Below are positions 18,773 through 28,740 of a DNA stretch of 64,000 bases, piece after piece. The notes under the pieces are model-generated. The model was given only the letters and a program-made list of their open reading frames with translations, made no database searches and was not told where the DNA came from. The stretch is taken from assembly GCF_022846655.1 (NCBI RefSeq), contig NZ_AP025667.1:5369001-5433000 (forward strand), given 5' to 3'. The stretch comes from Streptomyces seoulensis. Lineage in GTDB: Bacteria; Actinomycetota; Actinomycetes; Streptomycetales; Streptomycetaceae. Position 1 is the first letter of the stretch. Every line of letters begins with the position of its first letter. A program made the position numbers and the translations under genes.

Positions 18773-20548
18773 ATGCGCGCCCCCGCCCTCCCCCGACCCC
18801 GCAGCCTGGCGGGCCAGCTCTTCGCCATGCAGGCGGTGCTGGTCGCGGTGGTGGTGGCCGGGTACGCGCTCTTCACCTACGTCAGCGACCAGCGCCAGGC
18901 ACGCGACGCCGCGGAACGCCAGGTCACGGCGGTGGCCCGGTCCATCGCGGACGCCCCCTCGGTCAGCGCGGCGATCCGCACCCCGGACCCCTCGGCCGAG
19001 CTGGAGCCGTACGCGCTGCAGGTGATGCGGGACGCCGACGTCGACTTCGTCACGATCATGGACCCGCGGGGCATCCGCTGGACCCACCCCACGCGGGACG
19101 AGATAGGCCGGCGCTTCCTCGGCCGGATCGCGCCGGCCCGGCAGGGGCACACCTTCACCGAGACGTACACCGGCACGCTGGGCCCCTCCGTGCGCGCGGT
19201 GACGCCGGTGACGGACGGGGGCCGGGTGGTGGGGCTGGTCAGCGCCGGGATCAAGGTGGAGGCGATCAGCGCGCGGGTCCAGGACCAGGTGACGGCGCTG
19301 CTGGGGGTGGCGGGGGCGGCGCTGCTGCTGGGGGCGGTCGGTACGTACGTCATCAACGCGCGGCTGCGGCGGCACACCCACGGGATGAACGCGGCCGAGC
19401 TGAGCCGGATGCACGACTACCACCAGGCGGCGCTGCACGCGGTGCGCGAGGGGCTGCTGATGCTGGACGGGCGGTACCGGGTGGCGCTGATCAACGACGG
19501 TGGGCGGGAGCTGCTCGGGGTGGGCGGCGAGGTGGTCGGCCGACCGGTCGCCGAACTGGGGCTGCCGGCGCCGCTCACCGGGGCGCTGCTGTCCTCGCGG
19601 CCGAGGGTGGACGAGGTGCATCTGACCGCGTCCCGCGTGCTGGTGGTCAACACCTCCCCGGTGTCCGGCGGGGAGCACCGGGGTACGGTCGTCACGCTCC
19701 GGGACGTGACCGAACTCCAGTCGCTGATGGGCGAGTTGGACTCCGAGCGCGGGTTCAGCCAGGCGCTGCGCTCGCAGGCGCACGAGGCGGCGAACCGGCT
19801 GCACACCGTGGTCTCCCTGATCGAGCTGGACCGGGCCGGGGAGGCGGTGGAGTTCGCCACGGCCGAGCTGGAGCTGGCCCAGACGCTCACCGACCAGGTG
19901 GTGGCGGCGGTCGGTGAACCGGTGCTGGCCGCGCTGCTGCTGGGCAAGACCGCGCAGGCGCACGAGCGGGGCGTGGAGCTGGTCGTCTCCCCCGACAGCC
20001 GTCTGGACGACGGGGTACTCCCGCCGGGCCTCGCGGTACGCGACCTCGTGACCATCCTGGGCAACCTGATCGACAACGCGGTGGACGCGGCACAGGGCAG
20101 CGTGGGGGCGCGGGTGACGGTGACGGCGTACGCGGCCGGGGAGGCGCTGCTGCTGCGGGTGTCGGACACCGGGCCCGGCGTCGACCCGGCCCACGCGGAC
20201 CTCGTGTTCCGGCGCGGCTTCACCACCAAACCGGCGGGACCGGGCGGCCGGGGTCTCGGGCTGGCGCTGGCCCGTCAGGCGGTGACCCGCCTCACCGGCA
20301 CGCTGGCGGTGGCCGAGGCGGAGGGCGGCGGCGCGGTGTTCGAGGCGCGGCTGCCGCTGGAGCCTCCGGCGGAGGACGCGGACACCCGGCTGCCCGCCAC
20401 GAGGAGCCCCGCCGCCCCGGCCGAGGCCGACGGCCACACACTCCCGACCCGACCGCCGGGTGAGCCCTCGGCGGAGAACATGGACACCCGGGCGGCCGGT
20501 ACCAGGTCCGAGGCGCCCGCGCGCCCGGTGCCGGGAGGCGGCGCATGA
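18773..20548 (+). CDS. CitA/DcuS-family sensor histidine kinase
   Basis: The 591-residue membrane kinase has a first transmembrane helix at about 14-33 (FAMQAVLVAVVVAGYALF). An extracytoplasmic PDC/sCache sensor follows (VDFVTIMDPRGIRWTHP), then a second helix near 180-200, a PAS-like region, the H-box SQAHEAANRLH (His337) and an HATPase domain (NLIDNAVDA, SDTGPGVD, GRGLGLALARQ). The last 75 residues are a Pro/Ala-rich tail. It overlaps the response regulator gene in ATGA. Being divergent from dctA suggests it senses C4-dicarboxylates or citrate outside the cell. Confidence 0.9.
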   Translation: MRAPALPRPRSLAGQLFAMQAVLVAVVVAGYALFTYVSDQRQARDAAERQVTAVARSIADAPSVSAAIRTPDPSAELEPYALQVMRDADVDFVTIMDPRGIRWTHPTRDEIGRRFLGRIAPARQGHTFTETYTGTLGPSVRAVTPVTDGGRVVGLVSAGIKVEAISARVQDQVTALLGVAGAALLLGAVGTYVINARLRRHTHGMNAAELSRMHDYHQAALHAVREGLLMLDGRYRVALINDGGRELLGVGGEVVGRPVAELGLPAPLTGALLSSRPRVDEVHLTASRVLVVNTSPVSGGEHRGTVVTLRDVTELQSLMGELDSERGFSQALRSQAHEAANRLHTVVSLIELDRAGEAVEFATAELELAQTLTDQVVAAVGEPVLAALLLGKTAQAHERGVELVVSPDSRLDDGVLPPGLAVRDLVTILGNLIDNAVDAAQGSVGARVTVTAYAAGEALLLRVSDTGPGVDPAHADLVFRRGFTTKPAGPGGRGLGLALARQAVTRLTGTLAVAEAEGGGAVFEARLPLEPPAEDADTRLPATRSPAAPAEADGHTLPTRPPGEPSAENMDTRAAGTRSEAPARPVPGGGA

Positions 20549-21234
20549 CCCCCGAGCAGCCACCCATCCGCGTCCTGGTCGTCGAGGACGACCCCGTGGC
20601 CGCCGACGCGCACGTCCTCTACGTCGGCCGGGTGCCGGGCTTCGTGGCCGTCGGCCAGGCAGGGACCGGCGCCGCCGCCCGCCGCGTCCTGGACCGCACC
20701 CCGGTCGACCTCCTCCTGCTCGACCTGCACCTCCCCGACGTGCACGGCCTGCAACTGGCCCGCTCCCTGCGCGCGGCGGGCCATCAGGCGGACGTCATAG
20801 CGGTGACCTCGGCGCGCGACCTGGCGGTGGTCCGGGAGGGCGTCTCCCTGGGCGTCGTGCAGTACGTCCTGAAGCCCTTCACCTTCGCCACCCTCCGCGA
20901 CCGCCTGCTGCGCTACGCCGAGTACCACGCGGCGGCGGGCGAGGCGAGCGGCCAGGACGAGGTGGACCGCGCGCTGGCCGCCCTGCGCGCCCCGGCTCCC
21001 GCGGCCCTGCCGAAGGGCCTGAGCGCGCCCACGCTGGAGCGGGTCACGGGCGTCCTGCGCGCGGTGCCGGAGGGCCGTACGGCGGCGGAGGTGGCGGAAG
21101 AGGTGGGCATCTCCCGCATCACGGCCCGCCGCTACCTGGAGTACCTGGTGGACGCGGCCCGCGCGGCGAGGCGCCCGCAGTACGGCCAGGTGGGGCGGCC
21201 TGAGCTGCGGTACCACTGGCTGCGGGAGCGGTGA
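20545..21234 (+). CDS. CitB/DcuR-family response regulator
   Basis: The 229-residue product has a receiver domain with acidic pocket VVEDD, phospho-acceptor Asp60 in LLLLDLHLPD and Lys in YVLKPF. A C-terminal helix-turn-helix follows (TAAEVAEEVGISRITARRYL). It partners the upstream kinase, with which it overlaps by four bases. The likely target is dctA, whose divergent promoter region contains a CCGTTC/GAACGG inverted repeat. The domain order and lengths are normal for the family. Confidence 0.92.
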   Translation: MTPEQPPIRVLVVEDDPVAADAHVLYVGRVPGFVAVGQAGTGAAARRVLDRTPVDLLLLDLHLPDVHGLQLARSLRAAGHQADVIAVTSARDLAVVREGVSLGVVQYVLKPFTFATLRDRLLRYAEYHAAAGEASGQDEVDRALAALRAPAPAALPKGLSAPTLERVTGVLRAVPEGRTAAEVAEEVGISRITARRYLEYLVDAARAARRPQYGQVGRPELRYHWLRER

Positions 21235-21256
21235 GCGCTCCCGTAGCCGACGGCGT

Positions 21257-22282
21257 CTAGAAGACCGACTCCGCCTCGTCCATCCGGGACACCGGGACCG
21301 TCTTCAGTTCGGTGACCGCTTCGGCGAGCGGGACCATGGCGATGTCCGTGCCGCGCAGGGCGGTCATGCCGCCGAACTCGCCGCGGTGGGCGGCTTCCAC
21401 GGCGTGCCAGCCGAAGCGGGTGGCGAGGACGCGGTCGTAGGCGGTGGGGGTGCCGCCGCGCTGGATGTGGCCGAGGATGACCGGGCGGGCCTCCTTGCCC
21501 AGGCGGCGCTCCAGCTCGTAGGCGAGGGCGGTGCCGATGCCCTGGAAGCGCTCGTGGCCGAACTGGTCGATGTCGCCCTTGCCGTAGTCCATCGTGCCGT
21601 CGAGCGGGTGGGCGCCCTCGGCGACGCAGATCACGGCGAACTTCTTGCCGCGCGCGAACCGCTCCTCGACCATCTTCATCAGGTCGGCCGGGTCGAAGGG
21701 GCGCTCGGGCAGGCAGATGCCGTGGGCGCCGGCGGCCATGCCGGACTCCAGCGCGATCCAGCCCGCGTGGCGGCCCATGACCTCGACGACCATCACCCGC
21801 TGGTGGGACTCGGCGGTGGTCTTGAGGCGGTCCATCGCCTCGGTGGCCACGCCCACGGCGGTGTCGAAGCCGAAGGTGCGGTCGGTGCCGGAGATGTCGT
21901 TGTCGATGGTCTTCGGCACGCCGACGACCGGCAGACCCGCGTCGGACAGCATGCGGGCCGCCGTCAGGGTGCCCTCGCCGCCGATCGGGATCAGCGCGTC
22001 GATGCCGAACTCCTCGGCCATGTCGTTGGCCCGCTCGCACGCCTCGCGCAACCGGTCCCGCTCCAGGCGGGAGGAGCCCAGGATGGTGCCGCCGAGCGCC
22101 AGGATGCCGCTGACCGCGTCCAGGTCGAGGGAGCGGTAGTGGCCGTCGAGCAGACCCCGGTAGCCGTCCTCGAAGCCGATGACCTCGTCGCCGTAGTGCG
22201 CCACGGCGCGGTGCACGACCGACCGGATCACGGCGTTCAGTCCGGGGCAGTCGCCGCCTGCGGTGAGAACTCCGATGCGCAT
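21257..22282 (-). CDS. pfkA: 6-phosphofructokinase (ATP-dependent, PfkA2-like)
   Basis: It phosphorylates fructose-6-phosphate in glycolysis. The product has 341 residues, as in actinomycete group III enzymes. GGEGT at 101-105 carries the Gly that specifies ATP rather than pyrophosphate. PKTIDND at 123-129 carries the catalytic Asp and has Lys in place of the Gly of E. coli PfkA, the combination reported for the Streptomyces ATP enzyme. AGGAG lies upstream of ATG 22282. It is divergent from pta-ackA. From memory it matches SCO5426 (pfkA2). Confidence 0.95.
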   Translation of the reverse strand: MRIGVLTAGGDCPGLNAVIRSVVHRAVAHYGDEVIGFEDGYRGLLDGHYRSLDLDAVSGILALGGTILGSSRLERDRLREACERANDMAEEFGIDALIPIGGEGTLTAARMLSDAGLPVVGVPKTIDNDISGTDRTFGFDTAVGVATEAMDRLKTTAESHQRVMVVEVMGRHAGWIALESGMAAGAHGICLPERPFDPADLMKMVEERFARGKKFAVICVAEGAHPLDGTMDYGKGDIDQFGHERFQGIGTALAYELERRLGKEARPVILGHIQRGGTPTAYDRVLATRFGWHAVEAAHRGEFGGMTALRGTDIAMVPLAEAVTELKTVPVSRMDEAESVF

Positions 22283-22513
22283 CGTGCTGTGTCTCCTGCT
22301 CGCTGTGGGTACCGGTGAGCCGCTCCGATTCTTTCACGGCCGCCGAAGAGGCGATGACCACCACCTCCCCGGACCCCCTCACCGGCCCCGACCAGCACGG
22401 ACGCGGCCCCACCGAGCTGACGGGCGCCTTATCCAGGCCCGGAGGTATTGTCAAGAGGGTTCCGCTCACCTCGGGTGGGCGATTTTTGTGAGAGCAAGGA
22501 TCGGAGAGCACGC

Positions 22514-24604
22514 GTGACACGCAGCGTGTACGTGACCGGGATCGACCGGGGCGACGGCCGGCAGGTCGTCGACCTGGGGGTCATGGAACTGCTGACCCGG
22601 CAGGTCGACCGGGTCGGGGTGTTCCGCCCCCTGGTCCACGACGGCCCCGACCGCCTCTTCGAGCTGCTGCGGTCCCGCTACCGCCTCCACCAGGACCCCG
22701 CCACCGTCTACGGCATGGGCTACCGGGAGGCGTCCGCGCTCCAGGCCGAGCGCGGCACCGACGAACTCGTCTCCGCCCTGGTCGACCGCTTCCACCGCGT
22801 GGCCCGCGACTACGACGTGGTCCTCGTCCTCGGCACCGACTTCGCCGACACCCAGCTCCCCGACGAGCTGGCCCTCAACGCCCGCCTCGCCAACGAGTTC
22901 GGCGCGTCCGTGATCCCCGTGGTCGGCGCCCGGAAGCAGTCCGCCGAGTCGGTGCTCGCCGAGACCCGCAACGCCTACCGCGCCTACGCCGGCCTCGGCT
23001 GCGACGTGCTCGCGATGGTCGCCAACCGGGCCGCCCGCGAGGACCGCGACGAGATCGCCGAGCAGCTCGCCGACCGGCTGCCGGTCCCCTGCTACGTCCT
23101 GCCCGACGAGCCCGCCCTGTCCGCGCCGACCGTCTCGCAGATCGCGCACGCGCTGGGCGCCAAGGTGCTGCTCGGCGACGACTCCGGGCTCTCCCGCGAC
23201 GCGCTGGACTTCGTCTTCGGCGGCGCCATGCTGCCCAGCTTCCTCACCGCCCTGACCCCCGGCTGCCTGGTCGTGACGCCGGGCGACCGCGCCGACCTGG
23301 TCGTCGGCTCGCTGGCCGCGCACAGCGCGGGCACCCCGCCCATCGCCGGAGTGCTGCTCACCCTGAACGAGGTGCCGAGCGCGGAGATCCTCACCCTGGC
23401 CGCCCGCCTCGCCCCCGGCACCCCGGTGCTCTCGGTGGCCGGCACCAGCTTCCCCACGGCCGGGCAGTTGTTCTCGCTGGAGGGCCGGATGACGGCCGCC
23501 ACCCCGCGCAAGGCGGAGACCGCGCTCGGCCTGTTCGAGCGGTACGTGGACACCGCCGACCTGGCCGGCCGCGTCTCGGCGCCGAGCGGGGGCCGGGTGA
23601 CCCCGATGATGTTCGAGCACAAGCTGCTGGAGCAGGCCCGCTCCGACAGGCGCCGCGTCGTGCTGCCCGAGGGCACCGAGGAGCGGGTGCTGCACGCGGC
23701 CGAGGTGCTGCTGCGCCGGGGCGTGTGCGACCTGACGCTGCTCGGCCCGGTGGACCAGATCCGCAAGAAGGCCGCCGACCTGGGCATCGACCTGGGCGAC
23801 TGCCAGTTGATCGACCCGGCCACCTCGGAGCTGCGCGACTCCTTCGCGGAGAAGTACGCAGCCCTGCGCGCCCACAAGGGCGTCACGGTGGAGCTGGCCT
23901 ACGACGTGGTCTCCGACGTGAACTACTTCGGCACCCTGATGGTGCAGGAGGGCCTGGCCGACGGCATGGTGTCCGGCTCGGTGCACTCCACCGCGGCCAC
24001 CATCCGCCCCGCCTTCGAGATCATCAAGACCAAGCCGGACTCGGCGATCGTCTCCTCGGTCTTCTTCATGTGCCTCGCCGACAAGGTGCTGGTCTACGGC
24101 GACTGCGCGGTCAACCCGGACCCGAACGCCGAGCAGCTCGCGGACATCGCGGTGGAGTCGGCGGTGACGGCGGCGCAGTTCGGCGTGGAGCCGAGGATCG
24201 CCATGCTGTCGTACTCCACCGGCACCTCCGGCTCCGGCGCCGACGTGGACAAGGTGCGCGAGGCGACCGAGCTGGCCCGCGAGCACCGGCCCGACCTGAA
24301 GATCGAGGGTCCGATCCAGTACGACGCGGCCGTGGACGCCGCTGTGGCCGCGACCAAGCTGCCCGGCTCGGAGGTCGCCGGCCAGGCGAGCGTGCTGATC
24401 TTCCCCGACCTCAACACGGGCAACAACACCTACAAGGCCGTGCAGCGCTCGGCCGGCGCGATCGCGGTCGGACCGGTCCTGCAGGGCCTGCGCAAGCCGG
24501 TCAACGACCTCTCGCGCGGCGCGTTGGTGCAGGACATCGTCACGACCGTCGCCATCACCGCGATCCAGGCCCAGCAGCCGACCGAAAGGGCTTCGAAGCA
24601 GTGA
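22514..24604 (+). CDS. pta: Phosphate acetyltransferase
   Basis: Pta interconverts acetyl-CoA plus phosphate and acetyl phosphate plus CoA. The 696-residue, long-type protein has an N-terminal AAA_26/dethiobiotin-synthetase-like half (TRSVYVTGIDRGDGRQ), a central DRTGG domain, and a C-terminal PTA domain from about residue 371 (FEHKLLEQARSDRRRVVLPE). The PTA domain includes VSGSVHSTAATIRPAFEII and the FPDLNTGNNTYKAVQR signature. The GTG at 22514 follows GGAGAG by five bases. It overlaps ackA in GTGA, a translationally coupled acetate operon. Confidence 0.95.
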   Translation: MTRSVYVTGIDRGDGRQVVDLGVMELLTRQVDRVGVFRPLVHDGPDRLFELLRSRYRLHQDPATVYGMGYREASALQAERGTDELVSALVDRFHRVARDYDVVLVLGTDFADTQLPDELALNARLANEFGASVIPVVGARKQSAESVLAETRNAYRAYAGLGCDVLAMVANRAAREDRDEIAEQLADRLPVPCYVLPDEPALSAPTVSQIAHALGAKVLLGDDSGLSRDALDFVFGGAMLPSFLTALTPGCLVVTPGDRADLVVGSLAAHSAGTPPIAGVLLTLNEVPSAEILTLAARLAPGTPVLSVAGTSFPTAGQLFSLEGRMTAATPRKAETALGLFERYVDTADLAGRVSAPSGGRVTPMMFEHKLLEQARSDRRRVVLPEGTEERVLHAAEVLLRRGVCDLTLLGPVDQIRKKAADLGIDLGDCQLIDPATSELRDSFAEKYAALRAHKGVTVELAYDVVSDVNYFGTLMVQEGLADGMVSGSVHSTAATIRPAFEIIKTKPDSAIVSSVFFMCLADKVLVYGDCAVNPDPNAEQLADIAVESAVTAAQFGVEPRIAMLSYSTGTSGSGADVDKVREATELAREHRPDLKIEGPIQYDAAVDAAVAATKLPGSEVAGQASVLIFPDLNTGNNTYKAVQRSAGAIAVGPVLQGLRKPVNDLSRGALVQDIVTTVAITAIQAQQPTERASKQ

Positions 24605-25821
24605 CCCCCACCCGTGTACTCGTCCTCAACTCCGGCTCCTCGTCGCTGAAGTACCAACTTCTGGACATGCGCGACGGCAGCCGTCTCGCGGTGGGCCTGG
24701 TGGAGCGCATCGGCGAGCAGACCTCCCGGCTGCGCCACACCCCGCTGGCCACCGGCGAGAGCCGCGAGCAGAGCGGGCCCATCGCCGACCACGACACCGC
24801 GCTGAAGGCGGTCGCCGAGGAGCTGGCCCGCGACGGCCTCGGCCTGGACTCGCCCGAACTGGCCGCGATCGGGCACCGGGTGGTGCACGGCGGCATGTTC
24901 TTCACCGAGCCGACCGTCGTCGACGACTCGGTGATCGCCGAGATCGAGCGGCTGATCCCGGTCGCCCCGCTGCACAACCCGGCCAACCTGACGGGCATCC
25001 GTACGGCCATGGCGCTGCGCCCCGACCTGCCCCAGGTCGCCGTCTTCGACACCGCGTTCCACACGTCGATGCCGGAGTCCGCGGCGCGCTACGCGATCGA
25101 CCCGAGGATCGCCGACCGGCACCGCATCCGCCGCTACGGCTTCCACGGCACCTCGCACGCCTACGTCTCGCGGGAGACCGCGCGGCTGCTGGGCAAGGAG
25201 CCGCAGGACGTGAACGTGATCGTGCTGCACCTGGGCAACGGCGCCTCCGCCTCGGCGGTCGAGCGCGGCCGCTGTGTGGACACGTCCATGGGGCTGACCC
25301 CGCTGGAGGGGCTGGTGATGGGTACCCGGTCCGGAGATCTGGACCCGGCGGTCATCTTCCATTTGGCCCGTGTCGGGGATATGTCCATGGACGAGATCGA
25401 CACTCTTCTCAACAAGAGGAGCGGTCTGTTCGGTCTGTGCGGGGACAATGACATGCGGGAGATCCGGCGCCGGGTGGACGAGGGCGACGAAGCGGCCGCT
25501 CTCGCCTTCGACATTTACATTCATCGCATCAAGAAGTACATCGGCGCCTATTACGCCGTACTCGGCACGGTGGACGCGGTCGCGTTCACCGCCGGGGTCG
25601 GGGAGAACGCGGCGGCGGTGCGTTCGGCGGCGATCGCGGGCCTGACGGGCCTGGGCCTGGCCGTGGACGAGGAACTGAACGCCGTACGCGGCGGCGAGGC
25701 CCGGCTCATCTCGCCCGGGGACGCCCGCGCGGCGGTCGCCGTGGTGCCGACCGACGAGGAGCTGGAGATCGCCGACCAGACTTACGCGCTGGTCGGACCG
25801 GCGGCGGGAAAGGACGGCTGA
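24601..25821 (+). CDS. ackA: Acetate kinase
   Basis: AckA converts acetyl phosphate plus ADP to acetate plus ATP. The product has 406 residues of the ASKHA fold, with signatures VLVLNSGSSSLKYQL at the N-terminus, GFHGTSHAYVS, HLGNGASASAVERG and FTAGVGENAAAVR. The GTG at 24601 overlaps the pta stop, so acetyl phosphate turnover is coordinated. A 99-bp gap separates it from pyk, which has its own putative promoter. The length and motifs are normal. Confidence 0.96.
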   Translation: MTPTRVLVLNSGSSSLKYQLLDMRDGSRLAVGLVERIGEQTSRLRHTPLATGESREQSGPIADHDTALKAVAEELARDGLGLDSPELAAIGHRVVHGGMFFTEPTVVDDSVIAEIERLIPVAPLHNPANLTGIRTAMALRPDLPQVAVFDTAFHTSMPESAARYAIDPRIADRHRIRRYGFHGTSHAYVSRETARLLGKEPQDVNVIVLHLGNGASASAVERGRCVDTSMGLTPLEGLVMGTRSGDLDPAVIFHLARVGDMSMDEIDTLLNKRSGLFGLCGDNDMREIRRRVDEGDEAAALAFDIYIHRIKKYIGAYYAVLGTVDAVAFTAGVGENAAAVRSAAIAGLTGLGLAVDEELNAVRGGEARLISPGDARAAVAVVPTDEELEIADQTYALVGPAAGKDG

Positions 25822-25908
25822 GCATTACACCGCAGTAACACGCCTGAGCGCCTGTCCGCCCATTTGTATCTTCCGCCGGCCGGAATATTCCGCAGTGAAA
25901 CAAACCGA

Positions 25909-25914
25909 TAGGAT
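25909..25914 (+). promoter_or_regulatory. Putative -10 of a leaderless pyk mRNA
   Basis: TAGGAT lies six bases before the pyk ATG, so transcription could start at the initiator codon. The same bases include AGGA, which could instead serve as a ribosome site. No good -35 is visible. Confidence 0.4.
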
Positions 25915-25920
25915 CGCCTC

Positions 25921-27351
25921 ATGCGCCGTTCGAAAATCGTCTGCACTCTCGGCCCCGCGGTCGACTCCCACGACAAGCTCGTCGCCATGATCGAGGCGGG
26001 CATGAATGTGGCCCGCTTCAACTTCAGTCACGGCACCCAGGCCGAGCACCAGGCGCGGTACGACCGCGTCCGGGCCGCCGCCAAGGAGACCGGGCGCGCC
26101 ATCGGCGTCCTGGCCGACCTCCAGGGCCCGAAGATCCGTCTGGAGACCTTCGCCGAGGGCCCGGTGGAGCTGGAGCGCGGTGACGAGTTCGTCATCACGA
26201 CCGAGGACGTGCCGGGCGACAAGCAGATCTGCGGCACGACGTACAAGGGCCTGCCGGGTGACGTCTCGCGCGGCGACCAGATCCTGATCAACGACGGCAA
26301 CGTCGAGCTGAAGGTCGTGGACGTCGAGGGTCCGCGGGTGAAGACGATCGTCATCGAGGGCGGTGTCGTCTCCGACCACAAGGGCATCAACCTGCCCGGC
26401 GCGGCCGTCAACGTGCCCGCGCTGTCCGAGAAGGACGTCGAGGACCTGCGCTTCGCCCTGCGCATGGGCTGCGACATGGTCGCCCTGTCCTTCGTCCGCG
26501 ACGCCAAGGACGTCCAGGACGTCCACAAGGTGATGGACGAGGAGGGCCGCCGGGTCCCGGTGATCGCCAAGGTGGAGAAGCCGCAGGCGGTCGAGAACAT
26601 GGAGGACGTCGTGATGGCGTTCGACGGTGTGATGGTCGCCCGTGGTGACCTCGCCGTCGAGTACCCGCTCGAGAAGGTCCCCATGGTGCAGAAGCGCCTC
26701 ATCGAGCTGTGCCGGCGCAACGCCAAGCCGGTGATCGTGGCGACCCAGATGATGGAGTCGATGATCACCAACTCCCGGCCGACCCGCGCCGAGGCGTCCG
26801 ACGTCGCCAACGCGATCCTGGACGGCGCGGACGCGGTCATGCTGTCGGCCGAGTCCAGCGTGGGCGCGTACCCGGTGGAGACCGTCAAGACGATGTCGAA
26901 GATCGTCAAGGCGGCCGAGGAGGAGCTGCTCTCCAAGGGCCTCCAGCCGCTGGTGCCGGGCAAGAAGCCGCGCACGCAGGGCGGTTCGGTGGCCCGCGCG
27001 GCCGCGGAGATCGCCGACTTCCTCGGCGGCAAGGGCCTGATCGCCTTCACCAAGTCCGGTGACACCGCCCGCCGTCTGTCCCGCTACCGCGCGGCCCAGC
27101 CGATCCTGGCGTTCACCACGGACGAGGGCACCCGCAACCAGCTCACCCTGAGCTGGGGCGTGGAGTCGCACGTGGTGCCGTTCGTCAACACCACGGACGA
27201 GATGGTCGACATGGTCGACCAGGAGCTGGCCAAGCTGGGCCGCTTCAACGACGGCGACACGGTCGTCATCACCGCGGGTTCGCCCCCCGGGGTCCCCGGC
27301 ACCACCAACATGGTCCGGGTGCACCACGTGGGCGGCGGCGACCGCAACTGA
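25921..27351 (+). CDS. pyk: Pyruvate kinase
   Basis: It converts phosphoenolpyruvate plus ADP to pyruvate plus ATP, the last glycolytic step. The 476-residue product starts MRRSKIVCTLGPAVDSHDKL, with active-site signature PVIAKVEKPQAVENM and MMESMITNSRPTRAEASDVA. A, B and C domains are all present; the C-terminal domain runs from about residue 350. It probably has its own promoter just upstream, possibly leaderless, and ends at a 20-bp hairpin. From memory it corresponds to SCO5423 (pyk2). It lies with pfkA, pta and ackA in a central-carbon block. Confidence 0.96.
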   Translation: MRRSKIVCTLGPAVDSHDKLVAMIEAGMNVARFNFSHGTQAEHQARYDRVRAAAKETGRAIGVLADLQGPKIRLETFAEGPVELERGDEFVITTEDVPGDKQICGTTYKGLPGDVSRGDQILINDGNVELKVVDVEGPRVKTIVIEGGVVSDHKGINLPGAAVNVPALSEKDVEDLRFALRMGCDMVALSFVRDAKDVQDVHKVMDEEGRRVPVIAKVEKPQAVENMEDVVMAFDGVMVARGDLAVEYPLEKVPMVQKRLIELCRRNAKPVIVATQMMESMITNSRPTRAEASDVANAILDGADAVMLSAESSVGAYPVETVKTMSKIVKAAEEELLSKGLQPLVPGKKPRTQGGSVARAAAEIADFLGGKGLIAFTKSGDTARRLSRYRAAQPILAFTTDEGTRNQLTLSWGVESHVVPFVNTTDEMVDMVDQELAKLGRFNDGDTVVITAGSPPGVPGTTNMVRVHHVGGGDRN

Positions 27352-27365
27352 CGTCCCCCGACGTG

Positions 27366-27410
27366 ACCGTGGCCCGGTCCCCCTCTCACGGAGGGGGACC
27401 GGGCCACGGT
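27366..27410. terminator. Strong terminator after pyk
   Basis: A perfect 20-bp stem (27366-27385 with 27391-27410) and loop TCACG is followed by CTTGTG. It separates convergent pyk and the secreted-protein gene. Confidence 0.85.
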
Positions 27411-27444
27411 CTTGTGCGGCTCCCGAACGGGCTCGTGGTACGGC

Positions 27445-28740
27445 TCAGTCGGCGTACTGGTGGAGCTTGGGGATGGTCAGCGTGCCGCCGAACTGGCCGG
27501 CCTGCTGGACCGTGACGTCGGTGAAGTAGATCAGCGGGATGTTCAGCGGCGGCGGGCTGTCCGGGCTGAAGGTGATCGGGATCAGACCGAACAGCTTGCC
27601 CGAGATGCTCTCGGTGTACATGGTGGTGTCGCCGTCGCGGATCGTGGACGTCGTGCCCTTGCCGGCCTGGACGTGGTACGTCTTGCCGGACGCCTTGTCG
27701 TTCACCGTCTGGTGCAGGTCCCCGATGTCGGTGCCGTCGGAGATGACGTACTTCAGCACCTTCTTGACCTTGCCGCTGGCGGTCCGCACCTCCACGACGC
27801 CCTGGTAGTCGGCACCCTTGAGCAGCAGGGAGCTGGCGTTGAGGTACCAGGGGTCGTCGGCGAGGAGCTGCTTGTTGTCGACGCCGCCGACGTCGTCCGT
27901 GGCCTTCTCGCAGTCCTCGGCGGCGTCGGACGCACTCACGGAGGGGCTGGGGGAGGCCGACTGGGAAGCGCCCGGCGAGGCGCTCTCCCCGGGCTTCTCC
28001 GAGCCCTTGACCGCTCCGGGGGTGTCGTCGCTCTTCCCGGCCGGCTCGTCCTCGTCACCCGTGGCGGAAGGCGCGGGCGTGGAGGAGGAGGGGGCGGGCG
28101 CGGTCGTCGCGGAGGACGACGGACTCGCGGACGGCGTACCGGACTTCTTGCCCCCGGTCAGCACGTCCCCGAGGGCGTCCCCGATCGAGCCGAGCAGGTC
28201 GCCGTCGGCACCCGTCGAACTGGCCGAGGGGGACGGGGTGCCGGCGGAGGCCGAGGGCTGCGCGGAGGGCGCGGCCGCGGGCTCGGAGGCGCGCGAGGCG
28301 GAACCGGAGGCGGGGGTACCGCCCTTGTCGTCGCCGGAACCTGAATCCGGCGAAGACGCCTTGCCGTCGCTCCCGTCGGCCTTGTCCCCGCCGGGCGCCG
28401 AAGGACTGGGCCTGGCCGGGCCGGTGCTCGCCCCGGCCGAGGGCGTGGGGCTCGCGGAGGTGTCGTCCACCTTGCCGCCCAGCGCCTCGACGCAGTCCTT
28501 GTAGTCCGACGCCTTCTGGCTGTTGGACGCCGGGCTGCCGCCGCTGTCCGCGATGGCGAGCGTGGACGTGAAGCCCATGCCCATCAGCACGGCCGTGGGC
28601 ATCGCCACGGAGGCTATGGCCTTGCCCGCCGGCATGTGGAGCCGGGTGAAGAGCAGCTTCTTGGGGGCCGCGTGGCGGGGCCCGGTTCTCGCACGGGACC
28701 CGTCCACATCGGGCCCGTGGGTCACCTCGTCAGCCGGCAC
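27445..28740 (-). CDS. Secreted/anchored protein with long Ser/Pro/Ala linker
   Basis: The 431-residue product has a hydrophobic segment at about residues 36-65 (SVAMPTAVLMGMGFTSTLAIA), consistent with a signal or anchor. A low-complexity Ser/Pro/Ala/Gly/Asp linker of roughly 200 residues follows. The C-terminal domain of about 150 residues (DDPWYLNASSLLLKGADYQG to QQAGQFGGTLTIPKLHQY) is globular. The GTG at 28740 has GGGAGG five bases upstream and overlaps the DUF6114 gene by 11 bp. It is the last gene of the DUF6230-DUF6114 group. No enzymatic motif is seen; a cell-envelope role is inferred. Confidence 0.7.
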   Translation of the reverse strand: MPADEVTHGPDVDGSRARTGPRHAAPKKLLFTRLHMPAGKAIASVAMPTAVLMGMGFTSTLAIADSGGSPASNSQKASDYKDCVEALGGKVDDTSASPTPSAGASTGPARPSPSAPGGDKADGSDGKASSPDSGSGDDKGGTPASGSASRASEPAAAPSAQPSASAGTPSPSASSTGADGDLLGSIGDALGDVLTGGKKSGTPSASPSSSATTAPAPSSSTPAPSATGDEDEPAGKSDDTPGAVKGSEKPGESASPGASQSASPSPSVSASDAAEDCEKATDDVGGVDNKQLLADDPWYLNASSLLLKGADYQGVVEVRTASGKVKKVLKYVISDGTDIGDLHQTVNDKASGKTYHVQAGKGTTSTIRDGDTTMYTESISGKLFGLIPITFSPDSPPPLNIPLIYFTDVTVQQAGQFGGTLTIPKLHQYAD